From positions 1 through 64,000 of the forward strand of contig CANMAQ010000014.1 of the NCBI GenBank assembly GCA_947495775.1: 64,000 nucleotides of DNA, in the 5' to 3' direction. Below the pieces are notes generated by a model. The model made no database searches, was not told the origin of the DNA, and saw only the letters and a program-made list of their open reading frames with translations. Positions 44,142 through 54,032 of this stretch are shown here, piece by piece. The position numbers were made by a program, and so were the translations under genes. This DNA is from Jejuia algarum. Lineage in GTDB: Bacteria; Bacteroidota; Bacteroidia; Flavobacteriales; Flavobacteriaceae. Each line of letters starts with the position of its first letter. The first letter of the stretch is position 1.

Positions 44142-44999
44142 TTATTGCTTCACAAATTTATAAGTAGCACCGCCTTTTAAAGCTAAAAAGTATAGGCCTG
44201 GCACCAAACGAGAAATATCTATGGAATTAAATATCCCTGTAATGGCTTTTGTGCTTATAAGTTTACCTGAAACATCGTATATAGAAGCTTTGTCCTCAAA
44301 AACATCACCTCTAATATTGATTTGTGATTGCGCTGGATTAGGATAAATAGACGCTTTTAATTTAGAAAAGTCGTTCGATGACAGTGTTGGTAAATCGTCT
44401 AATTCTCCTACTATTAAAATGGCGTTATCAAAGCCATAAGTACCTTGAGAATCTGCTAGACTAAAAAGTACTCTCACATCTGTTGGATCGAAAGCTGCAT
44501 CTAGAGCTTCAGTATCTATATCAAAAGTAAACGTTACGCGATGAAATGCCCCATCGGCTGGAATGTCTTGCTGAGGAAATGCTACGCCTTGAAAACCCTC
44601 ATTTTCACTAAAAACTTGAACTTTAACGGTATCATCGGTTCCATTACCACCCGGCGTTGGCGTCGTGGAACTCACCCAAATAGCTCCTGAAAATGTTGTT
44701 GGTCCTGAAGGCTCTAAAAATGTTGATAAATCTAACTCTTGTCGTATAGAACTGGCACCATCGTTTACAGGGTCTGAAATTGCACTTACCGTCATTTCTA
44801 AAGAACCACTACTTGGGTTTCCTGATGTCCCTTGATTTGTTGAAGAAAATGCAAATGAATTCATTGCCCCAGAAAAACCAGTTTGTACTGTCCATCCCGT
44901 GATATCGGTATCAAAATCTGGATTTGCAAATAAATTGTCCTGTGCGAAAGCGAAACAACTTGTTAATGTTGCTAAAACTAAAGATGTAATTTTTTTCAT
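44142..44999 (-). CDS. Secreted protein with T9SS type A sorting domain
   Basis: The 285-residue protein has a signal peptide (MKKITSLVLATLTSCFAFAQ). A jelly-roll-like domain follows, opening NLFANPDFDTDITGWTVQTG, the wording of carbohydrate-binding-module-like folds. It ends with a type A T9SS C-terminal signal (SIYPNPAQSQINIRG, VPGLYFLALKGG, YKFVKQ). It should be exported across the outer membrane by the gliding/T9SS machinery and cleaved or anchored at the surface. The ligand is unknown. The gene at 45266 encodes a second T9SS cargo protein in the same orientation. Confidence 0.88.
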   Translation of the reverse strand: MKKITSLVLATLTSCFAFAQDNLFANPDFDTDITGWTVQTGFSGAMNSFAFSSTNQGTSGNPSSGSLEMTVSAISDPVNDGASSIRQELDLSTFLEPSGPTTFSGAIWVSSTTPTPGGNGTDDTVKVQVFSENEGFQGVAFPQQDIPADGAFHRVTFTFDIDTEALDAAFDPTDVRVLFSLADSQGTYGFDNAILIVGELDDLPTLSSNDFSKLKASIYPNPAQSQINIRGDVFEDKASIYDVSGKLISTKAITGIFNSIDISRLVPGLYFLALKGGATYKFVKQ

Positions 45000-45265
45000 G
45001 CTTAAATGTGTTAGTTGGTTTAAAATATAGTTTACTATGTAACTCCTTTATTTTCAAAGGTTTTAACATATTGCTAAACTATATTATGACTAAAACATAA
45101 GCCTAATACAAATGATTCAAAATCTACACTTTTGATGCATTTACTTTTTTTAAAACAAAAATACACCCTATTTAGGATGTATTTTTATTCAAACAATTTT
45201 GCATTCTTAAATGAAAAACGTATTCATTTATAAAACTAAAATACGTTGTAAGTTTGTTGCGTTAT

Positions 45266-46603
45266 TTATTGCTTTACTATTTTTTTGGTACTTATAGCTC
45301 CCTTTTCGTTGGTCATGCTTACAAAGTACACCCCATTTGAAAATAAAGACAAATCAATTTTAGTAATCGCTTTACCCTTTATTTCTTTTATTTTCAAACC
45401 TTTGTAATCGTAAACAATAACATTATTCACATTAATTGCCGTGTTTAAAATTACAGTACCAGTTGTAGGGTTGGGGCTTAGCAAAATACTGCTATTGGAA
45501 AGGTTTTCTGTAGTGGTATCTAATGTAAACTCCTCGTTATTAACAGATAATGCCAAAAAATAAGGAAAATATGTATCGCTAGTAGTACTAAAGGTTACCT
45601 CTGCTTCTGTGGCTTCGTTTTCTATAACAACATTTAAAGGATTAGGAATACTTATAATGCCTGTATCAAACCCCAAAGTATTGGTGCTATTAGGATTTCT
45701 TTTACTAATTGGTTGTCCAAATTCTTGAGATATTGTACTGTTAAAAAAATTCGTAAAAGGTCTTCCTTGATCTTGCATCGCCACACCATTAATCCCAAAT
45801 TGATCTCCAATAATGCTACTGTCGCCCTCTAAAACAGCAAAAGCTAAATTTGCTCTAACAGGACCAGATTCTGCTACTCTAAATCCGCTTACAGTTATTT
45901 CTTCTAAAGGATTTACAACTGCACTAATAGCACTGAAACCATCAAAACTAGTAATAGCCCTTTGCGGTAAGGTTTCGTCTTCATAAACTATAAATAAAGA
46001 CCAACCAGCTGAATAGCCTGAACCATTTCCAATATCAAAAGATCGGCCTTCAATACTTGAAATATTAGCAACAGTATAAGTGCCTAAATTAGAAGTTAAA
46101 CGGTTTACCAACTCCGTAACATCTGCATAACATACATAAGGAAAACTATCGCCTGTATCTACAGAGTTTCCATTATTACCTACTAAAGGATCTGTACTAT
46201 TAGCATTAAAAATAACAATCCCTGTTACATCTTGGTAGGAGTCATTTGGTCCCTTTAGTTTAACAGTAGTGATCATGGCGTCTCCTGAATTTACCGCACT
46301 CCAATACAAACCTGCATGTACAATATTTAAATGGGATGTGTTTGCCATTTCTAAATCAGCACTCGACGAACTAAAGGTTTCATCATCTTCATCTACATCG
46401 ATATATCTCATGAAAACATTTTGATTAAATTCTGATTTATCATTAAATGCCTCATTATTTGGTCCTAAAATAGCATTACCTATAATAGCCATGTCGCCTT
46501 TAACATCACCATCAAATCTAGGTTGAAAATTCACAAAATTCTGAGCAGACACTGTTAAACACAGAAACATTCCTAGTACCAATACGAGGCTGTTTTTTTT
46601 CAT
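45266..46603 (-). CDS. Large T9SS type A cargo protein with beta-sandwich repeats
   Basis: The 445-residue product has a signal peptide (MKKNSLVLVLGMFLCLTVSAQ) and ends in a T9SS type A domain (LLSPNPTTGTVILNT, LFSNGVYFVSMTNEKG, TKKIVKQ). The middle has HAGLYWSAVNSGD, SFPYVCYADVTELVN and GSGYSAGWSLFIVYEDETLPQRAI, a pattern I know from large flavobacterial surface adhesin-like proteins; the exact domain name is uncertain. It is probably a surface or secreted protein. It lies 266 bases upstream of the other T9SS gene, so the two may be independent transcripts. Confidence 0.85.
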   Translation of the reverse strand: MKKNSLVLVLGMFLCLTVSAQNFVNFQPRFDGDVKGDMAIIGNAILGPNNEAFNDKSEFNQNVFMRYIDVDEDDETFSSSSADLEMANTSHLNIVHAGLYWSAVNSGDAMITTVKLKGPNDSYQDVTGIVIFNANSTDPLVGNNGNSVDTGDSFPYVCYADVTELVNRLTSNLGTYTVANISSIEGRSFDIGNGSGYSAGWSLFIVYEDETLPQRAITSFDGFSAISAVVNPLEEITVSGFRVAESGPVRANLAFAVLEGDSSIIGDQFGINGVAMQDQGRPFTNFFNSTISQEFGQPISKRNPNSTNTLGFDTGIISIPNPLNVVIENEATEAEVTFSTTSDTYFPYFLALSVNNEEFTLDTTTENLSNSSILLSPNPTTGTVILNTAINVNNVIVYDYKGLKIKEIKGKAITKIDLSLFSNGVYFVSMTNEKGAISTKKIVKQ

Positions 46604-46800
46604 AAAAAAATTATTTATAATTTAATTATTGTAATTTTACCCTACAAGGATACTGTAAATTTATCGCATTCCAAAGAGGTGACGGAAAAAGTCTTTTTTA
46701 ACCCGTCCCATTTCAAAACCACATTTGAGTATTGCATATCCTTATAAAAGAGGAAAGAATTCCTTTTTATTTACAGCTATAAGTTTCTTTTTTCTTAATA

Positions 46801-46836
46801 AAAAAAAGGGACTGTTTTTCCAAACAATCCCTTTTA
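46801..46836 (-). terminator. Terminator of the transketolase operon
   Basis: AAAAGGGA pairs with TCCCTTTT in an extended stem (AAAAGGGATTGTTT facing AACAGTCCCTTTT) on the minus strand with a T run. It lies about 20 bases after the C-terminal transketolase gene stop. Confidence 0.75.
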
Positions 46837-46857
46837 AACGTTATATGTAAAGAAATT

Positions 46858-47811
46858 TTATTTTCTTTTAATGACAGCTTTAGCTTTTTCTATAATAGAA
46901 GCACTATTTAAGCCATACTTTTCCATTAATTGTGCTGGTGTTCCAGATTCACCAAAGGTATCGTTTGTACCTACAAATTCTTGAGGTGTTGGGTTATTAG
47001 TCGCTAAAACGCGTGCTACACTTTCTCCTAAACCTCCTAATACGTTATGCTCTTCTGCTGTCACAACACATCCTGTTTTGGCAACAGATTTTAATATCGC
47101 CGCTTCATCTAATGGCTTTATTGTATGTATGTTTATCACTTCTGCCGATATACCCGCTTCGTGTAACGCTTTAGACGCTTCTAAAGCTTCCCATACTAAA
47201 TGTCCTGTAGCTACAATAGTAACATCTGTACCTTCAGTAAGCTGAATGGCTTTACCTATTTCAAAAGTTTGATCTTCTGGAGTAAAAATAGGTACAGAAG
47301 GTCTTCCGAAACGTAAATATACTGGTCCTTCATAAGCTGCAATAGCAATTGTTGCCGCTTTAGTTTGGTTATAATCACAAGGATTAATCACTACCATACC
47401 TGGTAACATTTTCATTAAACCAATATCTTCTAAGATTTGGTGTGTTGCACCGTCTTCACCCAAAGTTAAACCTGCGTGAGAAGCACATATTTTTACATTC
47501 TTTCCTGAATACGCAATAGATTGACGAATTTGATCGTATACACGGCCAGTTGCAAAATTTGCAAACGTTCCTGTAAATGGTATTTTACCTCCAATCGTTA
47601 AACCTGCAGCAATCCCCATCATGTTAGCTTCTGCGATTCCAATTTGGAAAAAACGTTCTGGATTTTCTTTAATGAACTCATTCATTTTTAATGAGCCAAT
47701 TAAATCTGCACAAAGTGCTACGACATTAGGGTTTGTTCTTCCAAGTTCTGTTAAACCTGCTCCAAAACCACTTCTTGTATCTTTCTTTTCTGTGTATGTA
47801 TATGTTTTCAT
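46858..47811 (-). CDS. Transketolase, C-terminal subunit
   Basis: The 317-residue protein carries the pyrimidine-binding and C-terminal domains of transketolase: GFGAGLTELGRTNPNVVALCADL, FIGIAEANMMGIAAG-like wording (FQIGIAEANMMGIAAGLT), GEDGATHQILEDIGLM and VTAEEHNVLGGLGESVA. It must combine with the N-terminal half encoded immediately upstream (19-base gap) to make the TPP enzyme of the pentose phosphate pathway, which transfers two-carbon units between sugar phosphates. The split form is usual in some Bacteroidetes and other bacteria, so this is not a frameshifted gene. Confidence 0.93.
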   Translation of the reverse strand: MKTYTYTEKKDTRSGFGAGLTELGRTNPNVVALCADLIGSLKMNEFIKENPERFFQIGIAEANMMGIAAGLTIGGKIPFTGTFANFATGRVYDQIRQSIAYSGKNVKICASHAGLTLGEDGATHQILEDIGLMKMLPGMVVINPCDYNQTKAATIAIAAYEGPVYLRFGRPSVPIFTPEDQTFEIGKAIQLTEGTDVTIVATGHLVWEALEASKALHEAGISAEVINIHTIKPLDEAAILKSVAKTGCVVTAEEHNVLGGLGESVARVLATNNPTPQEFVGTNDTFGESGTPAQLMEKYGLNSASIIEKAKAVIKRK

Positions 47812-47829
47812 GATTGTAATCGTAAGTGG

Positions 47830-48675
47830 TTAATAATCGCCTAAAGTTTCAGGGTTTTGTGCTAAACCTTCTGCCAATTGCGCATCGTTAGGCGCTTTAC
47901 CATGCCATGCATGTGTATGCATCATAAAGTCTACGCCATTACCCATAATCGTTTTTAACAATACACATACAGGTTTTCCTTTTCCAGTTTCAGCCTTTGC
48001 TTTAGCCATACCTTCTAATACAGCTTCAAGATTGTTACCTTCTTCTATTTCTAAAACAGTCCATCCAAATGCTTCAAATTTTCCTTTAATGCTTCCCATT
48101 GGTAAAACATCGTCGGTAGAACCATCTATTTGTTGCCCATTTAAATCTATAGTCGCGATTAAGTTATCTACTTTTTTCCCCGCAGCATACATAATGGCTT
48201 CCCAATTTTGACCTTCTTGTAACTCACCATCACCATGTAATGTGTATACTAATTTGCTGTCTTTATTTAACTTCTTAGCTTGAGCAGCACCCAAAGCTAC
48301 AGACATTCCTTGACCTAAAGATCCCGATGCAATTCTAATCCCTGGTAAGCCTTCATGTGTTGTAGGGTGACCTTGTAAACGAGAATTTATAAGTCTAAAT
48401 GTATTTAATTCCTCTACTGGAAAATACCCTGCTCTTGCCAAAACACTGTAGAATACAGGTGATATGTGTCCATTTGATAAAAAGAATAGATCCTCATCTG
48501 CCCCATCCATATCAAATGTTTCTTTTCTATCCATTATGTCGTTGTATAGTGCAACGAAAAATTCAGCACAGCCTAAAGATCCTCCTGGGTGTCCAGAATT
48601 TACCTTGTGTACCTGTCTTAAGATATCTCTTCGTACTTGAGTACAAATATCTTCTAAGTGTTTAATGTTTGACAT
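47830..48675 (-). CDS. Transketolase, N-terminal subunit
   Basis: The 281-residue protein holds the thiamine-pyrophosphate-binding half: RRDILRQVHKVNSGHPGGSLG, SNGHISPVFYSVLARAGYF, GSLGQGMSVALGAAQAKKL and the HGDGELQEGQNWEAIMYA TPP motif, followed by IDLNGQQIDGSTDDVLP. The start MSNIKHLEDIC is chosen over the longer frame, whose extra 14 residues look non-coding. It is co-transcribed with the C-terminal half downstream. Confidence 0.93.
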   Translation of the reverse strand: MSNIKHLEDICTQVRRDILRQVHKVNSGHPGGSLGCAEFFVALYNDIMDRKETFDMDGADEDLFFLSNGHISPVFYSVLARAGYFPVEELNTFRLINSRLQGHPTTHEGLPGIRIASGSLGQGMSVALGAAQAKKLNKDSKLVYTLHGDGELQEGQNWEAIMYAAGKKVDNLIATIDLNGQQIDGSTDDVLPMGSIKGKFEAFGWTVLEIEEGNNLEAVLEGMAKAKAETGKGKPVCVLLKTIMGNGVDFMMHTHAWHGKAPNDAQLAEGLAQNPETLGDY

Positions 48676-48828
48676 GTTAAATAAAATTTTTTGCGCGACA
48701 AAAATAGGCGATTGCAATAGTTTTACAAAGGATTACGTAAGTAATTTGTATAAAGAATAAACTCCGTTTCATTAAGTCTCCTTTTTTTGATATAAAATAT
48801 GTAGGTTTGTTCATTGTTTTTAGAAGCT

Positions 48829-49959
48829 ATGAAATTCGAATTAAATAAAAAAGATCCTCAAAGTAAGGCAAGAGCTGGTAAAATCACAACAGATCATGGT
48901 GTGATAGAAACCCCTATATTTATGCCTGTAGGCACTGTTGGTACTGTAAAAGGTGTCCACCAAAGAGAACTTAAAAACGATATCAATCCCGATATTATTT
49001 TAGGAAACACCTACCATTTATACCTCCGCCCGCAAACCTCTATCATAGAAAAAGCAGGTGGATTGCATAAATTTATGAATTGGGATCGAAATATTTTAAC
49101 AGATTCTGGAGGCTATCAAGTCTATTCCTTGTCTGCTAACCGAAAAATAAAAGAAGAAGGTGTTAAATTTAAATCGCATATAGACGGTAGTTACCATACA
49201 TTTACGCCAGAAAATGTTATGGAAATTCAGCGTACTATAGGTGCTGATATTATCATGGCTTTCGATGAGTGTACCCCCTACCCTTGCGACTATAATTACG
49301 CCAAACGTTCTATGCACATGACGCATCGTTGGTTAGACAGATGTATTACGCATTTAGAAAAAACACCTTTAAAATACGATTACAACCAAGCATTTTTCCC
49401 TATTGTACAAGGGAGTACTTATAAAGATTTGAGACGACAATCTGCCGAGTATATCGCTAATGCGGGCGCTGTTGGTAATGCTATTGGGGGCTTATCTGTT
49501 GGAGAGCCTGCAGAAGAAATGTACGCCATGACCGATGTGGTTTGTGAGGTTTTACCAGAAGACAAGCCTAGGTATTTAATGGGGGTTGGTACACCTATTA
49601 ATATTTTAGAAAATATTGCGTTAGGAATTGATATGTTTGATTGTGTGATGCCAACCCGTAATGCTAGAAATGGTATGTTGTTTACTGCCCACGGTAGTAT
49701 TAACATTAAGAATAGAAAATGGGCAGAAGATTTTTCTGCTATTGATGATATGGCCATCACCTTTGTTGATACAGAATATAGCAAGGCGTATTTAAGGCAT
49801 TTATTTTCGGTAAATGAATTATTAGGCATGCAAATTGCAACCATACACAACTTAGGCTTTTACTTATGGTTGACTAGAGAAGCTAGAAAACATATATTAG
49901 CAGGAGACTTTGCCACTTGGAAAACCATGATGGTAAAACAAATGGACAAAAGGCTTTAA
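48829..49959 (+). CDS. tgt: Queuine tRNA-ribosyltransferase (tRNA-guanine transglycosylase)
   Basis: Tgt exchanges guanine 34 of GUN-anticodon tRNAs for preQ1. The 376-residue length is normal from MKFELNKKDPQSKARAGK; the longest frame adds five residues. Motifs include TPIFMPVGTVGTVKGV, the nucleophile region LTDSGGYQVYSLS, GAVGNAIGGLSVGEP and FDCVMPTRNARNGMLF. The C-terminal zinc site (CxCxxC in E. coli) is altered: the segment reads MAITFVDTEYSKAYLRHL without the three cysteines, though the TIHNL histidine is kept. I think this is usual in Bacteroidetes. The LptF/LptG-type gene follows by 50 bases. Confidence 0.95.
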   Translation: MKFELNKKDPQSKARAGKITTDHGVIETPIFMPVGTVGTVKGVHQRELKNDINPDIILGNTYHLYLRPQTSIIEKAGGLHKFMNWDRNILTDSGGYQVYSLSANRKIKEEGVKFKSHIDGSYHTFTPENVMEIQRTIGADIIMAFDECTPYPCDYNYAKRSMHMTHRWLDRCITHLEKTPLKYDYNQAFFPIVQGSTYKDLRRQSAEYIANAGAVGNAIGGLSVGEPAEEMYAMTDVVCEVLPEDKPRYLMGVGTPINILENIALGIDMFDCVMPTRNARNGMLFTAHGSINIKNRKWAEDFSAIDDMAITFVDTEYSKAYLRHLFSVNELLGMQIATIHNLGFYLWLTREARKHILAGDFATWKTMMVKQMDKRL

Positions 49960-50009
49960 TACGAAATTAATAAGAGCATACACCTCTATACTAACAGCTT
50001 CAAGAGTTA

Positions 50010-51086
50010 ATGAAAATATTAGATTGGTACATATTAAAACGTTATTTATTTACATTTTTAATGATGCTTCTCCTGTTTATCCCAATAGGGATTACAGTAA
50101 ATTTAGCAGAAAAAATTGGTAAAATATTAGATAATGATGTGCCCTTTAACGAAGTTGCGCTTTTCTATTTAAATTTCACCGTATATTTCGCCAATTTACT
50201 TTTCCCCTTATTCCTTTTTTTATCGGTAATATGGTTTACCTCTAAACTTGCCAATAATACAGAAATTGTAGCCTTCTTAAGTTCTGGAGTGTCCTTCTCT
50301 AGATTTTTAAGACCTTATATTTATGGGGCATCTATTACAGCTTTATTCGCACTTATTATGGGTATGTATCTTGCACCTGCTGCGAGTAAAGGCTATAATG
50401 AATTCAATTATAAGTATTTTAAAAGAGGTAAAAGTGCTGTTAATGATAAAAAGTTATACCGTCAAATCAATGACAACGATTTTATTTATGTGAGCAGTTA
50501 TAAGTCTAAAAACAAAAGAGGTTATGATTTTACATTAGAGCATTTTGAAGACCATAAACTTGTTTCTAAAATTACGGCCAATACCATTACTTATATTCCA
50601 AAAGATACCACCTACCGTTTGGTGAATTATGTAAAACGCTATGTTGGTAAATTTGGTGATTCGTTAGAGATACAACAAAAAAAAGACACTTTATTTGCCT
50701 TTAACACAGAAGATTTAACTCCAGAAATTTATGCTGCAGAGGTGAAATCGTATCCAGAACTGGTGGATTTCATAGCTAAAGAAGAAGCCAGAGGGTCTTC
50801 TAGTATAGGCCGCTATAAATTGGTTTTATACCGTAAATGGAGCTTACCTGTATCTATATTTATACTTACCATTATTGCTGTTGCTGTTTCCTCTATAAAA
50901 CGACGTGGTGGTATGGGGGTTAATCTTGCTTTAGGTATTAGTATTGCCATGGTATTCGTATTTTTTGACAAAATTTTTGGGGTGATGGCGCAACAATCAG
51001 ACTTTAATCCTATTATAGCCGTCTGGTTTCCTAATTTTATTTTTGGAATATTAGCTGTTTACCTTTTGTATAAAGCCAAACGATAA
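50010..51086 (+). CDS. LptF/LptG family permease
   Basis: The 358-residue inner-membrane protein has six predicted helices and the family layout of a long periplasmic domain between helices 3 and 4. It opens MKILDWYILKRYLFTFLMMLLLFIPIGI and closes with a helix pair that includes FDKIFGVMAQQSDFNPIIAVWFPNFIFGIL. LptF and LptG pair with LptB to lift lipopolysaccharide from the inner membrane toward the outer membrane. In Bacteroidetes one such gene often follows tgt, as here; whether it is LptF or LptG cannot be told from this gene alone. Confidence 0.9.
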   Translation: MKILDWYILKRYLFTFLMMLLLFIPIGITVNLAEKIGKILDNDVPFNEVALFYLNFTVYFANLLFPLFLFLSVIWFTSKLANNTEIVAFLSSGVSFSRFLRPYIYGASITALFALIMGMYLAPAASKGYNEFNYKYFKRGKSAVNDKKLYRQINDNDFIYVSSYKSKNKRGYDFTLEHFEDHKLVSKITANTITYIPKDTTYRLVNYVKRYVGKFGDSLEIQQKKDTLFAFNTEDLTPEIYAAEVKSYPELVDFIAKEEARGSSSIGRYKLVLYRKWSLPVSIFILTIIAVAVSSIKRRGGMGVNLALGISIAMVFVFFDKIFGVMAQQSDFNPIIAVWFPNFIFGILAVYLLYKAKR

Positions 51087-51278
51087 GTGCCAAAAATATA
51101 ACAAAAGTACTTAGCAGGTTCTTTATACATCAACACAAATAGGTAAAAAACGTTTTGCCCCATTAGTGTAAATGGTAAACAAAAGATGTGTTTAAACACT
51201 TTTTTTATTACATTTACTAGTGTACGCGATTCAATTAAAGACATGGCGCTACACGTTTTAAATCCAATCTACACCACC

Positions 51279-52154
51279 ATGAACAAAGTATTCTTTTTAT
51301 GTTGCCTTATCGCTTTTAACTGTAATTTAAAGGCCCAAGATAGTTATACAATTGCTAGTGAAACCTTTCAGTTAAAGACAGAAATTGAAGGCACTTTAGA
51401 TTTGTTATGGACCACCGTAGATAAAAAATACCGCTATTTTGTAAAAGATGCGCAAGAGAACATCACCGAGCTTAAAAACGAAAAAGGAACCGATGGTAAA
51501 TACCAAAATCAACACCAGACAACCCTAAAGGCTTTAACTGGTCTTGATGCTTCGAAAGTAAGACTTACCCTGTATGACTTGAAACAATTTATAAATGTGT
51601 ATAATAGCACTAAAGATACCAACTACAAGTATGCCAATACTAAAGCCCAACTTAAATCCCGCATTGGTATTTTTGGAGGCCTTACAAACCATCGATTTTT
51701 AGAGAACCCAGACGCTATAAAGACAGGTCTGCTCTCTGCAGAATTTGAAATTTTCGGTCTTAAATCGATGACAAAACATGCTGGATTTGCAAGTGTGAGA
51801 CATGCTTTTGGTCAAGACGATTTTGATATTAACACCACACAAGTTGCTTTGGGATACCGTTATCGCTTTATCAACGCATCTCGTTTTAATGTTTATGGGC
51901 AAACTAAATTTGCGACGTATACATTTACGACTTTTAAACAAAGTATTGCATCTGAAACCGACCCTAATACTTTCGTAGACATAGAAACTTCTGGAAATGA
52001 TTTCGATGCACCTTTCATTTTTGGCCTTGGTGCCGATTTTAAATTAGGTAATGGTTACCTCTCTGTGGTTTACGACTCTTTATTTGCCTTATTAATAGAC
52101 AATAGAGACAACTTCCCTATCGATATTTCTCTTGGTTATAAATTTAATCTCTAA
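51279..52154 (+). CDS. Hypothetical outer-membrane-type protein
   Basis: No family is recognised. The 291-residue product has a signal peptide (MNKVFFLCCLIAFNCNLKAQ) and, after about residue 110, alternating amphipathic strands rich in Phe and Tyr (FNVYGQTKFATYTFTTF, FDAPFIFGLGADFKLGNGYL). It ends IDISLGYKFNL, a typical terminal beta-barrel strand with Phe near the end. It is probably a small outer-membrane barrel. The longest frame starts at 51186, but the ATG at 51279 gives the clean signal peptide. It follows the permease gene after about 190 bases and may be separate from it. Confidence 0.82.
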   Translation: MNKVFFLCCLIAFNCNLKAQDSYTIASETFQLKTEIEGTLDLLWTTVDKKYRYFVKDAQENITELKNEKGTDGKYQNQHQTTLKALTGLDASKVRLTLYDLKQFINVYNSTKDTNYKYANTKAQLKSRIGIFGGLTNHRFLENPDAIKTGLLSAEFEIFGLKSMTKHAGFASVRHAFGQDDFDINTTQVALGYRYRFINASRFNVYGQTKFATYTFTTFKQSIASETDPNTFVDIETSGNDFDAPFIFGLGADFKLGNGYLSVVYDSLFALLIDNRDNFPIDISLGYKFNL

Positions 52155-52727
52155 CTGTTTTTAGTGTCGATATTTTGCTGCCATTATACTATAGTAAGAT
52201 TTGCACAAACACATAACCACAAGGTTTACAAATACAAGAAATGGTACTAAGATGACTAAAGCTTCTTATTAAACTCGTTTTGTCCTGTACCAATGCTTCT
52301 TGATATAGGGGTATCCATGTTAATGATGTATCCCTAACTAAAATCAAAAATACATTTACCCCTATTTTAGGTTTTAAACAGTTTTAAGTCTAAGATTTCA
52401 TAAAATTTCGTCCCTTTTTGGGGCTCTAATTTCATGTTTCAAATACTAATCATTGCTTATAAATAAACAGAACAACTTCACAATAGCCTTATGTTAATAC
52501 AACAAATGCTATAGTACTGTGGTACAAGGTGAAGACAACTCCAAGAAACGCATTCAAATTATAAAAAACGCACACCGAAACCACATTAAATAACTGATTA
52601 ACAACAATATAATCAGAGCAAAAACACTAAGTTTCTCAATTAATTCAAATGTTAAAAATCTGTCAGAAAAAAATATTTAAACTGATTTTTATTACATTTA
52701 TACCATTAAATTTAAACAAACTAAAAC
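52155..52727. other. Intergenic region upstream of the RICIN lipoprotein gene
   Basis: This 573-base gap has no supportable gene. Near the right end, TACATTTA at 52693-52700 resembles the flavobacterial -7 element and lies 27 bases before the ATG at 52728, so the lipoprotein promoter is probably there. The stretch from about 52190 to 52560 is AT-rich with no clear hairpin. Confidence 0.45.
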
Positions 52728-53774
52728 ATGAAAAACTTATTATTAATCGGTATTATCTGTAGTGCGACTTTACTAAGCAGTTGCGAAACAGATGTACTTA
52801 CAGAGACGGATGACACCCTCCAAGGCGCAGAAACAAAAACCTTAACTCTAGACGCTACAGCAGAAAGTTCTAAAACAGCATCATCAAACAATTGGTATTA
52901 CATACTAAATAGAGAAAGCGGCGAAAGCTTATCTGTAGTACCATCAAATAGTGATGTCGTTACAGACCCTTACAAAGGCCAAAGAAGACAAAAATGGCGC
53001 TTCCAAAGTGTTGGAAATAATTATTACAGATTATCGCCAGGTCATAATACAGATTTAACATTAAACATTGCTAACTCTGCAACTGGTAACGGGGGAGATG
53101 CCGTTGTTTATGGCTATGCGAACCAGCATAATGGTCACTTTAAATTTTCAGAAGTAGATGGTAGTTATACCACTATAGAACCACGACATAGCAATAGAGT
53201 TCTTGATTATTTTAGAAACTCTAGTGATGTTATACAATGGGAATACTTAGGTGGTGCTAAACAACAGTGGATTTTAATTCCTGCAGGCGGAAACGGTAAA
53301 GTGTCATGGAGATGGACATCAACTAATGTACCTAGTGCAGCAAGAAGACGAATTGAATTGGCTATGAATACAGCAGTTGCAAGGTACAACAAGTGGGGCA
53401 ACTGGCCTGAACGTACGCTTACTGTAGAATACAACACTAACGTACCTACTGCAGATGGTAACGTTAACGGCAATATTCGTTTTGGTAGCAGTGAAGATTT
53501 CCAGACAGAATGGGCAGCACTACATGAAATTGCACATACTATGGGTGTTGGATTCTGGGAATCTGATCTTTTAAATGCTGATGACAATTATATAGGTGCA
53601 CATGCACTTGCTGTTTATAGATCATTTGAAGGTAATACTGCTCATATTTCAACAGGTGGCAGTCACTTTTATAATTATGGTTTAAACTTTACCAGAGAAG
53701 ACACTGAGAGTAACAAAGAGCGACATGCTCAAATCGTTTGGGCAATGCGATGTGATGGTCTAATCACCTACTAA
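52728..53774 (+). CDS. RICIN-domain lipoprotein with HExxH metalloprotease-like domain
   Basis: The 348-residue protein has a lipoprotein signal (MKNLLLIGIICSATLLSSC, Cys at about 19). A beta-trefoil lectin-like region at about residues 55-185 follows (NWYYILNRESGESLSVVP, then RRQKWRFQSVGNNYYRLSPG, later QWILIPAGG). A domain with HEIAH at 266-270 comes next. HEIAHTMGVGF fits HExxHxxG but has Phe, not His or Asp, at the third metzincin ligand position. The gene is monocistronic with its own terminator. A surface protease that binds glycans is the likely role; the target is unknown. Confidence 0.85.
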   Translation: MKNLLLIGIICSATLLSSCETDVLTETDDTLQGAETKTLTLDATAESSKTASSNNWYYILNRESGESLSVVPSNSDVVTDPYKGQRRQKWRFQSVGNNYYRLSPGHNTDLTLNIANSATGNGGDAVVYGYANQHNGHFKFSEVDGSYTTIEPRHSNRVLDYFRNSSDVIQWEYLGGAKQQWILIPAGGNGKVSWRWTSTNVPSAARRRIELAMNTAVARYNKWGNWPERTLTVEYNTNVPTADGNVNGNIRFGSSEDFQTEWAALHEIAHTMGVGFWESDLLNADDNYIGAHALAVYRSFEGNTAHISTGGSHFYNYGLNFTREDTESNKERHAQIVWAMRCDGLITY

Positions 53775-53799
53775 AACGCATAAATTAGTGCTATAGAAG

Positions 53800-53840
53800 G
53801 CAGCATTACTATATTAAATATAGTAATGCTGCTTTTTTTT
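53800..53840 (+). terminator. Rho-independent terminator of the RICIN lipoprotein gene
   Basis: GCAGCATTACTATA pairs perfectly with TATAGTAATGCTGC across a five-base loop and is followed by a run of eight T residues, about 25 bases past the stop. Confidence 0.9.
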
Positions 53841-54032
53841 ATCCTGTTTTCAAATGGTTGTTTTCGGTATAAACAAAACTTAAATCACTGATTATAAAAC
53901 AAGTAGATCTATTTATTTTATAATTGAGAAGACAACCCTAATTTTATGTCTACCAAACGAAAGGTAAATATCAATGCCCTCCTCCCTACTTGTTCTAACC
54001 TACTTTAGATAATATTTAAATTACTAATTCTT

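Noticed and set aside
46858..48675. Frameshift in a transketolase gene
   Set aside because: The two halves have separate starts, clean domain boundaries and an 18-base spacer, which is the normal split form.
49419..49850. 143-codon minus-strand ORF opposite tgt
   Set aside because: It is an antisense shadow of tgt without motif or promoter.
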